This document shows, one piece after another, positions 26,486-34,773 of a stretch of 64,000 nucleotides of DNA. The DNA is from an uncultured bacterium (GTDB lineage: Bacteria > Bacteroidota > Rhodothermia > Rhodothermales > Rubricoccaceae), in contig CANLSR010000004.1 in assembly GCA_947493945.1 (NCBI GenBank), positions 202,748 to 266,747 of the forward strand, read 5' to 3'. The position numbers and the translations under genes were made by a program. Below the pieces are notes generated by a model, which was not told the DNA's origin, searched no databases, and saw only the letters and a list, made by a program, of their open reading frames with translations. How positions within the stretch are numbered: position 1 is the stretch's first letter; every line of letters starts with the position of its first letter.

Positions 26486-29400
26486 GTGTTCTGGTCCGTC
26501 GCACGCTACGAGCTCAAGTACCGGATGACCCGGATCTCAACGCACGTCTACGCCGGCGTGTTTTTCGCGCTCGCGCTGCTCCTGGGGCTGGCCGAGGCCG
26601 GCGCGTTCGAGAACGTCGCCGTGTCCTCCGGCGCCAACGTGCTCGCCAACTCGCCGTTCTCGGTCGCCGGGCTGATGGCGGCGCTGGGGCTGTTCGGCGT
26701 CGTGGTGACGGCCAGCTTTATGGGGCAGGCGCTGGTCAAGGACTTCGAGCACAAGATGCACCCGCTGCTGTTCACGACGCCGCTGTCCAAGGGCGCCTAC
26801 CTCGGCGGACGGTTTACGGGCGCGCTCCTGGCGTCGCTAACCGTGTTCGCCGCCATCGTCCCCGGGCTGATGCTGGCCACGGCGCTCCCGTTTGCCGACC
26901 AGAGCCTGGTCGGGCCCTTCCGGCCGCTGGCGTACCTGCTGCCCTACCTCGTGATCGTCGTGCCCAACGCGATCGTCACCGGCGCGCTGTTCTTCGGGCT
27001 CGCGGCGCTGACGCGCCAGATGCTGCCCAACTACGTCGGCGGCGTGCTGCTGCTCTTGGGCTACCTGCTGGCGGGCGTGCTCATCGGCGATCCGGAGCGG
27101 ATGACGCTGGCGGCACTCGTGGACCCGTTCGGGTTCAACACGTTCGCCGCGACCACGCGCTACTGGACGACGGTCGAGAAGAACACGCTCCTGCTGCCGC
27201 TGGACGGGCTGATGCTGGCCAACCGCGCGCTCTGGCTCGGCGTCGGCGCCGCCGTGTTCGCGGCGACGGTCGCCCGGTTCTCCCTCAGCCAGGAGGGCCG
27301 CGCGCGCCGCGCCCGAGCTACCGAGCCCGAGCCACTGGCGGAAGCCGCCGGCGTAGACCGCCAGCCGGCCGAGCGGCCACCCATCGCGGCGCTGGCGCTG
27401 CCCAAGGTCCGCCGCGAGTTCGGCCTGGGCGCGTCGCTCCGGCAGACGCTGTCGCTGGCGCGGCGCGAGGCCGCCTCCATCGTGCGCAACGTCTACTTCT
27501 ACGTGCTGGTCGTGGCCGCGCTGGGCTTTTTGGGGATCGCCGTCGCCGTGGGCGACTCGGTCTTCGGCACGCCGACGCTGCCGGTGACGGTCCAGGTGGT
27601 CCAGCTGGTCTCGGGCAGCTTTGCGCTGTTCGTGGTCGTCATCATCGTGTTCTACGCCGGCGAGCTGGTGTGGCGCGAGCGCGACCTCAAGGCGGACGGG
27701 GTGATCGACGCGCTGCCGGTCCCGACCTGGGTGCCGCTGGCGGCCAAGCTGCTGGCGCTGTGGGCCGTGGTCGCCGTCCTGCTGGCGGTGATGATGGTCG
27801 CCGGCATGGTGTACCAGCTGGCGTCCGGCTTTACGACGTTGCAGCCGGGCCTGTACCTGACGGAGCTGTTTGGGCTCCAGTTCGTCGACTTCGCGCTGCT
27901 GGCGGTGCTGGCGCTGGCGGTCCACGTGATCGCGAACCACAAGTACGTCGGCCACTTCGTGCTCATCTTGTACCTCGTCGGCCTGCCGATCCTGCTGAGC
28001 TTCCTGGGCTACGACCGCAACGTCTACGACTACGGCTCGGACCCGGGCGTGGTCTACTCCGACATGAACGGGTACGGCCACTTTCTGGGGCCGTTCGCGT
28101 GGTTCAAGCTGTACTGGGCCGCGTTCGCGCTGCTCCTGGCCGTCGCGTCGAACCTGCTCTGGGTGCGGGGCCGCGAGGACGGCCTCCGCCAGCGGGCGCG
28201 GCTGGCGCGCTCGCGCACGAGCCGGCCCGTCGGCGTCACTGCCGCACTGGCGGCGGTCGCGTTCCTGACGCTGGGCGGGTTCATCGTCTACAACACCGAC
28301 GTCGTCAACGAGTACCGGACCGAGGCCGAGGCGCGGACGCTCCAGGCCGACTACGAGCGGGCCTACAAGCAGTACCAGGACCTGCCCCAGCCCCGCATCA
28401 CGGCCGTGGACCTGGAGGCGGACCTGTTTCCAAGCCGCCGGGAGGCCGACTTCCGGGGCGTCTACACGCTGGTCAACAAGACCGGCGTCCCGATCCCGGC
28501 CCTCCACCTCAACCTGTCGAGCGCGCTCCGCGTCCGCCAGCTGGAGCTGGGCCGGCCGGCGACCGAAGCGCTGCGCGACACGGTCCTGGGCTACGCCATC
28601 CTGGACCTGGCCCGGCCGCTCGCGCCCGGCGACTCCACGACGCTGACGTTCGACGTGGCCGCCGAGACCGAGGGGTTCACGAACCGGACCGCGTCCGGGA
28701 CGGTGGTCGGCAACGGGACGTTCGTCAACAACGGCGTGCTGCCCAGCATCGGCTACCAGGCCAACGCCGAGCTGGCGGACGACACGGCGCGCGACAAGGA
28801 GGGGCTGGGGTACCGGCCGCGCGCGGCCTCGGTCGGCGACACGGCGGCGTACGGGAACACGGACCTGGCCAACGACGCCGACTTTGTCCGGTTCGCCGCG
28901 ACAGTCTCGACCGACCCGGACCAGACGGCGATCGCGCCGGGCCAGCTTCAGCGCGAGTGGACGGAGAACGGGCGGCGCACCTTCCGCTACGAGATGAACG
29001 CGCCGATCCTGAACTTCTACGCGGTGCTCTCGGCGCGCTACGCGGTCGAGGAGGACACGTGGCAGGCGCCGGACGGGCGGGCCATCGACATCCAGATCTT
29101 CTACCACCCGACGCACGCGTTCAACGTCCGCCGCATGATCGAGGCGACGAAACAGACGCTGGCGTATGCGACCGAACACTTTAGCCCGTACCAGTACGAC
29201 CAGGTCCGCATCATCGAGTTTCCGCGTTACGCATCGTTTGCGCAGAGCTTCCCCAACACGATCCCGTTTTCCGAGTCCATCGGCTTTATCGCGGACGTGG
29301 GCGACGAAGACGACATCGACTACCCGACCTACATCACGTCGCACGAGGTGGCGCACCAGTGGTGGGGCCACCAGGTCGCCGGCGCCGCCGTCCAGGGCTC

Positions 29401-30121
29401 GGCGTTCATCGTCGAGACGATGGCGCAGTACACGGCGCTCATGGTGATGAAGGACCTCTACGGGGAGGACCAGATAGGTCGGTTCCTGGGCTACGAGCTC
29501 GACCAGTACCTCGTCGGGCGGGCGATGGAGCGGACGCGCGAGGTGCCCTTGGTCCTGGTCGAGGGCCAGGGCTACATCCACTACCGCAAGGGCTCGCTGG
29601 CGATGTACGCGCTCCAGGCGATGGTGGGCGAGGACAACGTCAACCGCGCGCTGCGCCGCTTCCTGGACGAGTACGCCTTCCAGGGGCCGCCCTACCCGAC
29701 GTCGCTCGACCTGGTGGACGAGTTGCGCGCCGTCACGCCGGACTCGCTCCAGTACCTCGTCGACGACCTGTTCGAGTCGATCACGTTGTACGAGAACCGG
29801 ACCGTCGAGGCCACGGCGACGCCGCTCGGCGCCGACCGCTGGCGGGTCGCGCTGACGCTGGACCTGGGCAAGGTGCGCGCCGACAGCCTGGGCGCCGAGA
29901 ACGCCGCGCCGATGAACGACTGGCTCGACGTGGCCGTCTTCGGCGAGCGCGACGGCGAGGAGGTCACGCTCAAAACCGAGCGCCGCCGCCTGGGCGCCGG
30001 CCGCCAGCAGGTCACGCTGGACGTGACGGGCCGGCCGACGCGCGCCGGCGTCGACCCGTCGTTCCTGTTCCCCGACCGCATCCGCACGGACAACACCAAG
30101 CGCGTCACGGTCGAGGAGTAG
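26486..30121 (+). CDS. ABC-2 permease fused to an M1-type metallopeptidase
   Basis: 1211 residues. The N-terminal half has many transmembrane helices in two ABC-2-type permease sections (about residues 15-270 and 320-620). The C-terminal about 570 residues are an M1-like domain with zinc site HEVAHQWWGH (His953, Glu954, His957) and a downstream Glu977 in VETMAQY. The usual GAMEN substrate motif is not evident. Nineteen residues separate the second His from that Glu, instead of the usual eighteen. The GTG at 26486 begins the typical FWSVARYELKYR N-terminus. With the upstream ATPase it forms a complete exporter; the peptidase would face away from the cytoplasm. Substrate unknown. Confidence 0.9.
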   Translation: MFWSVARYELKYRMTRISTHVYAGVFFALALLLGLAEAGAFENVAVSSGANVLANSPFSVAGLMAALGLFGVVVTASFMGQALVKDFEHKMHPLLFTTPLSKGAYLGGRFTGALLASLTVFAAIVPGLMLATALPFADQSLVGPFRPLAYLLPYLVIVVPNAIVTGALFFGLAALTRQMLPNYVGGVLLLLGYLLAGVLIGDPERMTLAALVDPFGFNTFAATTRYWTTVEKNTLLLPLDGLMLANRALWLGVGAAVFAATVARFSLSQEGRARRARATEPEPLAEAAGVDRQPAERPPIAALALPKVRREFGLGASLRQTLSLARREAASIVRNVYFYVLVVAALGFLGIAVAVGDSVFGTPTLPVTVQVVQLVSGSFALFVVVIIVFYAGELVWRERDLKADGVIDALPVPTWVPLAAKLLALWAVVAVLLAVMMVAGMVYQLASGFTTLQPGLYLTELFGLQFVDFALLAVLALAVHVIANHKYVGHFVLILYLVGLPILLSFLGYDRNVYDYGSDPGVVYSDMNGYGHFLGPFAWFKLYWAAFALLLAVASNLLWVRGREDGLRQRARLARSRTSRPVGVTAALAAVAFLTLGGFIVYNTDVVNEYRTEAEARTLQADYERAYKQYQDLPQPRITAVDLEADLFPSRREADFRGVYTLVNKTGVPIPALHLNLSSALRVRQLELGRPATEALRDTVLGYAILDLARPLAPGDSTTLTFDVAAETEGFTNRTASGTVVGNGTFVNNGVLPSIGYQANAELADDTARDKEGLGYRPRAASVGDTAAYGNTDLANDADFVRFAATVSTDPDQTAIAPGQLQREWTENGRRTFRYEMNAPILNFYAVLSARYAVEEDTWQAPDGRAIDIQIFYHPTHAFNVRRMIEATKQTLAYATEHFSPYQYDQVRIIEFPRYASFAQSFPNTIPFSESIGFIADVGDEDDIDYPTYITSHEVAHQWWGHQVAGAAVQGSAFIVETMAQYTALMVMKDLYGEDQIGRFLGYELDQYLVGRAMERTREVPLVLVEGQGYIHYRKGSLAMYALQAMVGEDNVNRALRRFLDEYAFQGPPYPTSLDLVDELRAVTPDSLQYLVDDLFESITLYENRTVEATATPLGADRWRVALTLDLGKVRADSLGAENAAPMNDWLDVAVFGERDGEEVTLKTERRRLGAGRQQVTLDVTGRPTRAGVDPSFLFPDRIRTDNTKRVTVEE

Positions 30122-30167
30122 CCCGCCGGCCCGGTCCGCCAGCGGCTGGCGGGCGCGACCGGCGGCG

Positions 30168-30689
30168 TCAGATGCGCTGGGTCGCCATCTTGGCCCGGTC
30201 GTCGGCGGACGGCCCGTAGACGCCGGGGAACGGCACGTCGAGCAGGCGGAGGTAGACCGTGAGCTGGCCGCGGTGGTGGGCGATGTGGCTCAGGGCCCAC
30301 TGGCGCACGGCGGTGTGGCGCGAGTTCTCGAACATCGGGTGGCCGTTGACCGACATCGTCCAGGGCGCCTCCAGGTACTCGTTGGCGGCCTCCGACAGCG
30401 CCGAGCGGAGCGCGCCCGACGCTTGGTCCCAGACGCCCAGCAGGTCGTCGGTGGAGCCGATCTCGACCTCGGGCATTTGGACCTGACTCACGTCCAGGCT
30501 GTCGGTGGTCACCGCAGCCATTCCAAACTGGGGCAGCGTGGCGATGTGGGTGGACAGCTTGCCCAGCGACATCGACTTGTCGTGGGGTTTCCAGTCGGCG
30601 CGGTCCCAGGGGACGGCGGCCAGGATCTTGCGGGTGGCGTCGAACTCGTGGTCGAGGTCGAGGAACAGGGTCTCGCGGAGGTCAGGCAT
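30168..30689 (-). CDS. DinB-family protein
   Basis: A 173-residue four-helix protein of the DinB/YfiT type. Putative metal ligands are the His in LSTHIATLP and the HIAHHRGQ motif (about 137-144). Family members bind divalent metal; some are thiol S-transferases, and most are of unknown function. Its ATG overlaps the stop of the upstream lipoprotein gene by 8 nt (ATGCCTGA), so translation is coupled. Reaction and substrate cannot be inferred. Confidence 0.85.
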   Translation of the reverse strand: MPDLRETLFLDLDHEFDATRKILAAVPWDRADWKPHDKSMSLGKLSTHIATLPQFGMAAVTTDSLDVSQVQMPEVEIGSTDDLLGVWDQASGALRSALSEAANEYLEAPWTMSVNGHPMFENSRHTAVRQWALSHIAHHRGQLTVYLRLLDVPFPGVYGPSADDRAKMATQRI

Positions 30690-31671
30690 CGGGGCGGGGG
30701 CGGAAGACGAGGTAGTGGGGGAGCGGCTGGGCGCGACCCCGGATCGGGACGGGCTGGTGCAGCGTGCCGGCACGCTCCGTCCAGACCAGCACCGAGGCCC
30801 CGCCGTCCAAGGCGATCTGGTGCTCGGGCGCCGCGCCCAGGCGCGCCAAGAGAGACGCGGGCGCGCCGATCCGGGTTCGGCCGTCGCTGGTGACGACCGC
30901 CAGCGTCTCGGTCGCGCCGTCGCCGTCGGCGTCCAGGACGCCGAGCACGTGGAAGCGGGTCGCGATCCGGGTCGGGTGCGCGCTGGGTGCGTAGCTCACG
31001 ACGGCGTTCTCCCAGCCCGGCTGGCCGAGGGGCGCGCCGGTGGGGCGGTCGTAGTCGGCGACGCGAGCTAGGGTGTCGAGGCCGAGCACGCGCAGCGGCT
31101 GCGCCCACCGCTTGCCTCGGGCGCCGGGCCGCCCCGGTCCGTACGGGCTGCTGCCGCCCGTGGCCACGCGTCCGCCGACCGCCACCCCGCCAGGGTCGGC
31201 GATAGCCAACGGGAACGCGATCTGGGACGACGCCTCGCCCGGCGTCTCGAAAAACGCCCCGTTCATCACGCTCAGCGCGCCCCGGTCTCGCGACTGGCGG
31301 ATCGTCTCGTCGGGGTCGAGGAGCGCGAAGAACGGGCTGGACGCGGCCGGGTGGTAGAGGCCGGGCGGGCCGGCGCCCGTCTCGTCGCTCAGCACCTGAT
31401 CCACGGCCACCGCGCCCAGATCGGCCCACTGGACCAGGAACGAGCCCGAGTCCGACGTCACTTCGGCGATAGCCCACGCCTCCCCGTCGCGGTCCAGTGC
31501 CCGTCCCTCGACGCCGGCTTCCGCCAGCGCGGCGGCGAACGTGGCCGGCAGCCCGAGGCCCTCAAACGCCGGGCGTGGGGCGGGCGACGGCGGCGCGTCG
31601 GCCGGGGGCTCGGCGCACGCGGCCAGCCCGACCGCCAGCAGCGCGAGGGCGGTCGGGGCCAGGCGCGGCAC
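30682..31671 (-). CDS. Phosphodiester glycosidase-like (NAGPA domain) lipoprotein
   Basis: A 329-residue lipoprotein (leader then VGLAAC). Residues about 70-325 show landmarks of the NAGPA/DUF2233 fold: MNGAFF near the N-terminal part of the domain, a glycine-rich PYGPGRPG loop and QIALDGGAS near the end. NAGPA-like enzymes cleave GlcNAc-phosphodiesters and some bacterial members act on cell-wall sugars. The catalytic role here is inferred from these motifs only. It is the middle gene of a minus-strand run: M20 peptidase upstream (2 nt gap), DinB downstream (8-nt overlap). Confidence 0.65.
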   Translation of the reverse strand: MPRLAPTALALLAVGLAACAEPPADAPPSPAPRPAFEGLGLPATFAAALAEAGVEGRALDRDGEAWAIAEVTSDSGSFLVQWADLGAVAVDQVLSDETGAGPPGLYHPAASSPFFALLDPDETIRQSRDRGALSVMNGAFFETPGEASSQIAFPLAIADPGGVAVGGRVATGGSSPYGPGRPGARGKRWAQPLRVLGLDTLARVADYDRPTGAPLGQPGWENAVVSYAPSAHPTRIATRFHVLGVLDADGDGATETLAVVTSDGRTRIGAPASLLARLGAAPEHQIALDGGASVLVWTERAGTLHQPVPIRGRAQPLPHYLVFRPRPDA

Positions 31672-31673
31672 CG

Positions 31674-33044
31674 CTAGCGCTCCTGCTTCGCGTAGGCGTC
31701 CATAAACCGGATCGACGCCTCGATGCCCTGGTGGAACCGGTCGAGCCCGAACTCCTCGTTGGGGCTGTGGATCGAGTCCGAGTCGAGGCCGAAGCCCATG
31801 AGCACGGTGTCCAGGCCCAGGATCTTCTTGAAGTCGGCCACGACCGGGATCGAGCCGCCCTCGCGCGTAAAGTGGGGCTTCTGGCCAAACACGGCCTCCA
31901 GCGCTTCAGCGGCCGCCTGCATGGCCGGCGCCGTCGTGTCCACGACCACGCCGTGGCCGCCGTGGAGGTCAGTGAACGTCAGCGTCATGGTGTCCGGCAC
32001 GTGCGCCTCGAAGTGGCGGCGGAGCTTGTCGGTGATGTCGTCCGGGGTCTGGTTCGGGACCAGGCGGCACGAGATCTTGGCCGAGGCCCGAGCCGGGAGC
32101 ACCGTCTTGGCGCCCTCGCCGGTGTAGCCGCCCCAGATCCCGTTGCAGTCGAGCGTCGGCCGGCCCGAGGTGCCCTCCAGGGCGGAGTAGCCCTTCTCGG
32201 TCAACGTCTCCGTCACGCCGGCCTCGTCCTTCCACGCTTGCTCGTCGAACGGGAGCGCCGCGTACTGCTGGCGCTCGTCGTCGGAGAGGTCCTGGACGTC
32301 GTCGTAGAAGCCGTCGACGGTGACGCGGTGGTCGTCGTCGTGCAAGTCGGCGATCATCCGGGCGAGCGCGTTGATGGGGTTGGCCACGCCGCCGCCGTAG
32401 ACGCCCGAGTGCAGGTCCTTTTTGGGGCCTTGCAGCGTGACCTCGACGTAGGCCAGCCCGCGCAGGCCATACGCGATCGACGGCACGCCGGGCGCGAACA
32501 GCGCCGTGTCGCTCACCAGCACCACGTCGGCCGCCAGCCGGTCCTTGTGCTCGCGCAGGAAGCCGGGCAGGTGGACGGAGCCGTTCTCCTCCTCGCCCTC
32601 GACCAAGAACTTGAGGTTCACCGGCGAGTCGCCGCACGCGAGCACGGCCTCGGCGGCCTTGACGTGCATGAACGCCTGGCCCTTGTCGTCGGCCGCGCCG
32701 CGCGCGATGAGCTTGCCGTCGCGCTCGACGGGCTCGAACGGGTCGGCGTCCCACAGCTCGAGCGGGTCGGGCGGCTGGACGTCGTAGTGGCCGTAGACCA
32801 GGACCGTCGGCGCGTCGTCCGAGACGTGGTGCTCGGCGAAGACGACCGGGTGGCCGTCGGTGGGGATCACCTCGACGCTCCCGATGCCGATGTCGCGCAA
32901 GTTGTCCGCGAGCCAGCTGGCCGCCTGGCGGACCTGGGGCGCGTGGGCGGGGTCGGTCGAGATCGAGGGGATGCGGAGCCAGGCCTTGAGCTCCTCGACG
33001 AAGCGGCTGGCGTGGTCGGAGGCGTAGGTGAGGGCGGAGTCCAT
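31674..33044 (-). CDS. M20-family dipeptidase
   Basis: A 456-residue M20 metallopeptidase. Metal ligands and catalytic residues are seen in GHYDVQP, GAADDKGQ, EGEEENGS, VSDTALF and, near the C-terminus, SIHSPNEEF. A dimerisation lid domain lies between (about 185-340, with DLHSGVYGG). This is the cytosolic dipeptidase/PepV-like branch, so it probably hydrolyses dipeptides. It starts a minus-strand group continuing into the NAGPA-like lipoprotein and DinB genes, with no obvious functional link. All active-site residues appear present. Confidence 0.92.
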   Translation of the reverse strand: MDSALTYASDHASRFVEELKAWLRIPSISTDPAHAPQVRQAASWLADNLRDIGIGSVEVIPTDGHPVVFAEHHVSDDAPTVLVYGHYDVQPPDPLELWDADPFEPVERDGKLIARGAADDKGQAFMHVKAAEAVLACGDSPVNLKFLVEGEEENGSVHLPGFLREHKDRLAADVVLVSDTALFAPGVPSIAYGLRGLAYVEVTLQGPKKDLHSGVYGGGVANPINALARMIADLHDDDHRVTVDGFYDDVQDLSDDERQQYAALPFDEQAWKDEAGVTETLTEKGYSALEGTSGRPTLDCNGIWGGYTGEGAKTVLPARASAKISCRLVPNQTPDDITDKLRRHFEAHVPDTMTLTFTDLHGGHGVVVDTTAPAMQAAAEALEAVFGQKPHFTREGGSIPVVADFKKILGLDTVLMGFGLDSDSIHSPNEEFGLDRFHQGIEASIRFMDAYAKQER

Positions 33045-33179
33045 CGGGAGTCGGGGAGAGGGGACGTGGGTACGCGCGCGACCGCGACGGGCTCCGCTCC
33101 GCTGGCGGTTGGGGTGGGCCGAGGCGGCCGGTGCCCGCCCCCGCCTCCGCTCGTCCCGGGTGCCGCCAGCGGCTGGCAG

Positions 33180-34319
33180 TCAGCGGTTGGCAGCGCCGGC
33201 GCTCAGGGCCGCCCCGGAGGCGTGGCCGGCGGCGCCGAGGTCGAGCGCCAGCGTCACGCGCGTGCCGTCGCCGGGCACGGAGCGGACGGCGAACGTCCCG
33301 CCGATCAGCTCGATCCGCCCGCGCACGCTGTAGAGCCCCATGCCGCCGGGGGCCGCCGGGGTCGGGGCCGAGAGCGTCGCCGGGTCGAAGCCGTGCCCGT
33401 CGTCCTCCACCGTCAGCGTGAGCACGCCACCGGCGTGGGCCAGCCCCAGCCGGGCCCGGCCCGTGCCGGCGTGCTTGGCCACGTTGAACAGCAGCTCGCG
33501 GACCAGCTCGATCAGCAGCACGCGGACGTCGCGCCGGGCCACGACCGCCCCGGTCTGGGCCTCCACGTCCACGCGGAGGCCGTAGACCTCGTGGGCGTGC
33601 TCGCCCACCCAGCGGATGGCGACGCTGAAGTCCTCGGCGTCCAGCACCGGCGGCGTCAGGTCGAGCGTGAGGCGGCGCGTGATGGCGATGGACTCGTCCA
33701 GCGCCGCCGCCAGCCGGTCGCGGCCCTCGGCGTCGGGCGACGGCAGCGACTGGGTCAGGAGCCGGGCGCCGTAGAGGATCTGCTGGAGGTGGTCGTGGAG
33801 CACGAGCGCGATCCGGCTCCGCTCAGCCTGCTCGGCGAGCGTGAGCGCGGAGGCCAGCTCCTGGATCTCGCGGTTCTGGTCGGCCAGCGCGCGCGACTGG
33901 GCCTCGAGCCGCTGGCGCTGCTCGTCGACGGCCCGGCGCAGCGCCGCCGTCTCGACGGCCTGGCGCAAGGCGCGGCCCAGCGAGGCCGCCGTCATCTGGC
34001 CCTTGACGAGGTAGTCGGTGGCCCCGCGCTGCATCGCGTCCACGACGACGGCCGCGTCCTCGACGCCGGTCAGCATGATCACCGGCAGCCCGCGCTCGGC
34101 GAACCACGGCACCAGCTCCAGGCCGTCGGCGTCGGGCAGGCGCAGGTCCAGCAGGACCGCGTCGGCGGGGCCGCCGGCCGGGCGTTCGGCGGCGGCGCGG
34201 CCGGCGGCGGCCGTCGCGGCCTCGGCGACGGCGTGCCGGGCGTCCAGCAGGCGCCGGACGCGGGCGCGGTCGACGGCGTCGTCGTCGATCAGCAGCAGGC
34301 GGAGCGCGTCGGGCGTCAT
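33180..34319 (-). CDS. Receiver-histidine kinase protein (REC + HisKA_3 + HATPase)
   Basis: A 379-residue soluble protein. An N-terminal receiver (phospho-Asp58 in LLDLRLPDADG, Lys106 in DYLVKGQ) is followed by a coiled coil (about 118-165). A NarL-type dimerisation helix has His175 in ALVLHDHLQQ, and an HATPase domain follows with NVAKHAG and DGHGFDP. There is no membrane segment. The receiver fused ahead of the kinase lets an upstream kinase control it. Its ATG overlaps the stop of the single-receiver gene by ATGA. Together with the large PAS/GAF kinase gene they form a phosphorelay cluster. No DNA-binding protein is present here. Confidence 0.9.
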   Translation of the reverse strand: MTPDALRLLLIDDDAVDRARVRRLLDARHAVAEAATAAAGRAAAERPAGGPADAVLLDLRLPDADGLELVPWFAERGLPVIMLTGVEDAAVVVDAMQRGATDYLVKGQMTAASLGRALRQAVETAALRRAVDEQRQRLEAQSRALADQNREIQELASALTLAEQAERSRIALVLHDHLQQILYGARLLTQSLPSPDAEGRDRLAAALDESIAITRRLTLDLTPPVLDAEDFSVAIRWVGEHAHEVYGLRVDVEAQTGAVVARRDVRVLLIELVRELLFNVAKHAGTGRARLGLAHAGGVLTLTVEDDGHGFDPATLSAPTPAAPGGMGLYSVRGRIELIGGTFAVRSVPGDGTRVTLALDLGAAGHASGAALSAGAANR

Positions 34320-34756
34320 GCGGCGCGGGCCGGCGGCGGGAGCTCGACCAGGCGCCAGTAGGTCTTGAGCAGGCGCGTGACCTCGAGAAAGTCGGCGCCG
34401 GCGCGGCTTTTCAGGATGTAGCCGGCCACGTGGCGGTCGTAGGCGGCCACCTTGTCCTCCTCGCGGTCGCTGGTGGTGAGCACGAACACGACCGTCCGCG
34501 ACAGCACCGGGTCGGCGCGGAGGGCCTCCAGGAACTCGATCCCGTTCATGCGCGGCATGTTGAGGTCCAGGAGCACCACGCGCGGGTACGGGACCGCCAC
34601 CGGCCCCTCGCCGCGGAGCGCCGCCAGCGCCTCGACGCCGTCGCGGACGACCACGAACGGGTTCGGGATCTGCTGCTGGCGGAACGCGCGGCGGATGGCC
34701 TCGGCGTCCACCGCGTCGTCTTCGACGAGCAGCAGCGTGGCGTCTGTGGGGGGCAT
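34316..34756 (-). CDS. Single-domain response regulator (Rcp1-like)
   Basis: A 146-residue stand-alone receiver. Acidic pocket VEDDAVD, phospho-Asp64 in LLDLNMPRMNG, Thr/Ser in LTTSDREED, Lys116 in GYILKSRAG, and an extra C-terminal helix (LEVTRLLKTYW) typical of the cyanobacterial Rcp1 type that partners phytochrome-like kinases. It sits between the large PAS/GAF kinase (17 nt upstream) and the receiver-kinase (4-nt overlap), so it is probably a phosphate shuttle between them. Confidence 0.9.
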   Translation of the reverse strand: MPPTDATLLLVEDDAVDAEAIRRAFRQQQIPNPFVVVRDGVEALAALRGEGPVAVPYPRVVLLDLNMPRMNGIEFLEALRADPVLSRTVVFVLTTSDREEDKVAAYDRHVAGYILKSRAGADFLEVTRLLKTYWRLVELPPPARAA

Positions 34757-34773
34757 GAGCGTCGGGTGGCCCG

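Noticed and set aside
26837-29581. 914-codon frame antisense to the permease-peptidase gene
   Set aside because: Composition typical of GC-rich antisense; the sense frame has full permease and zinc-peptidase motifs.
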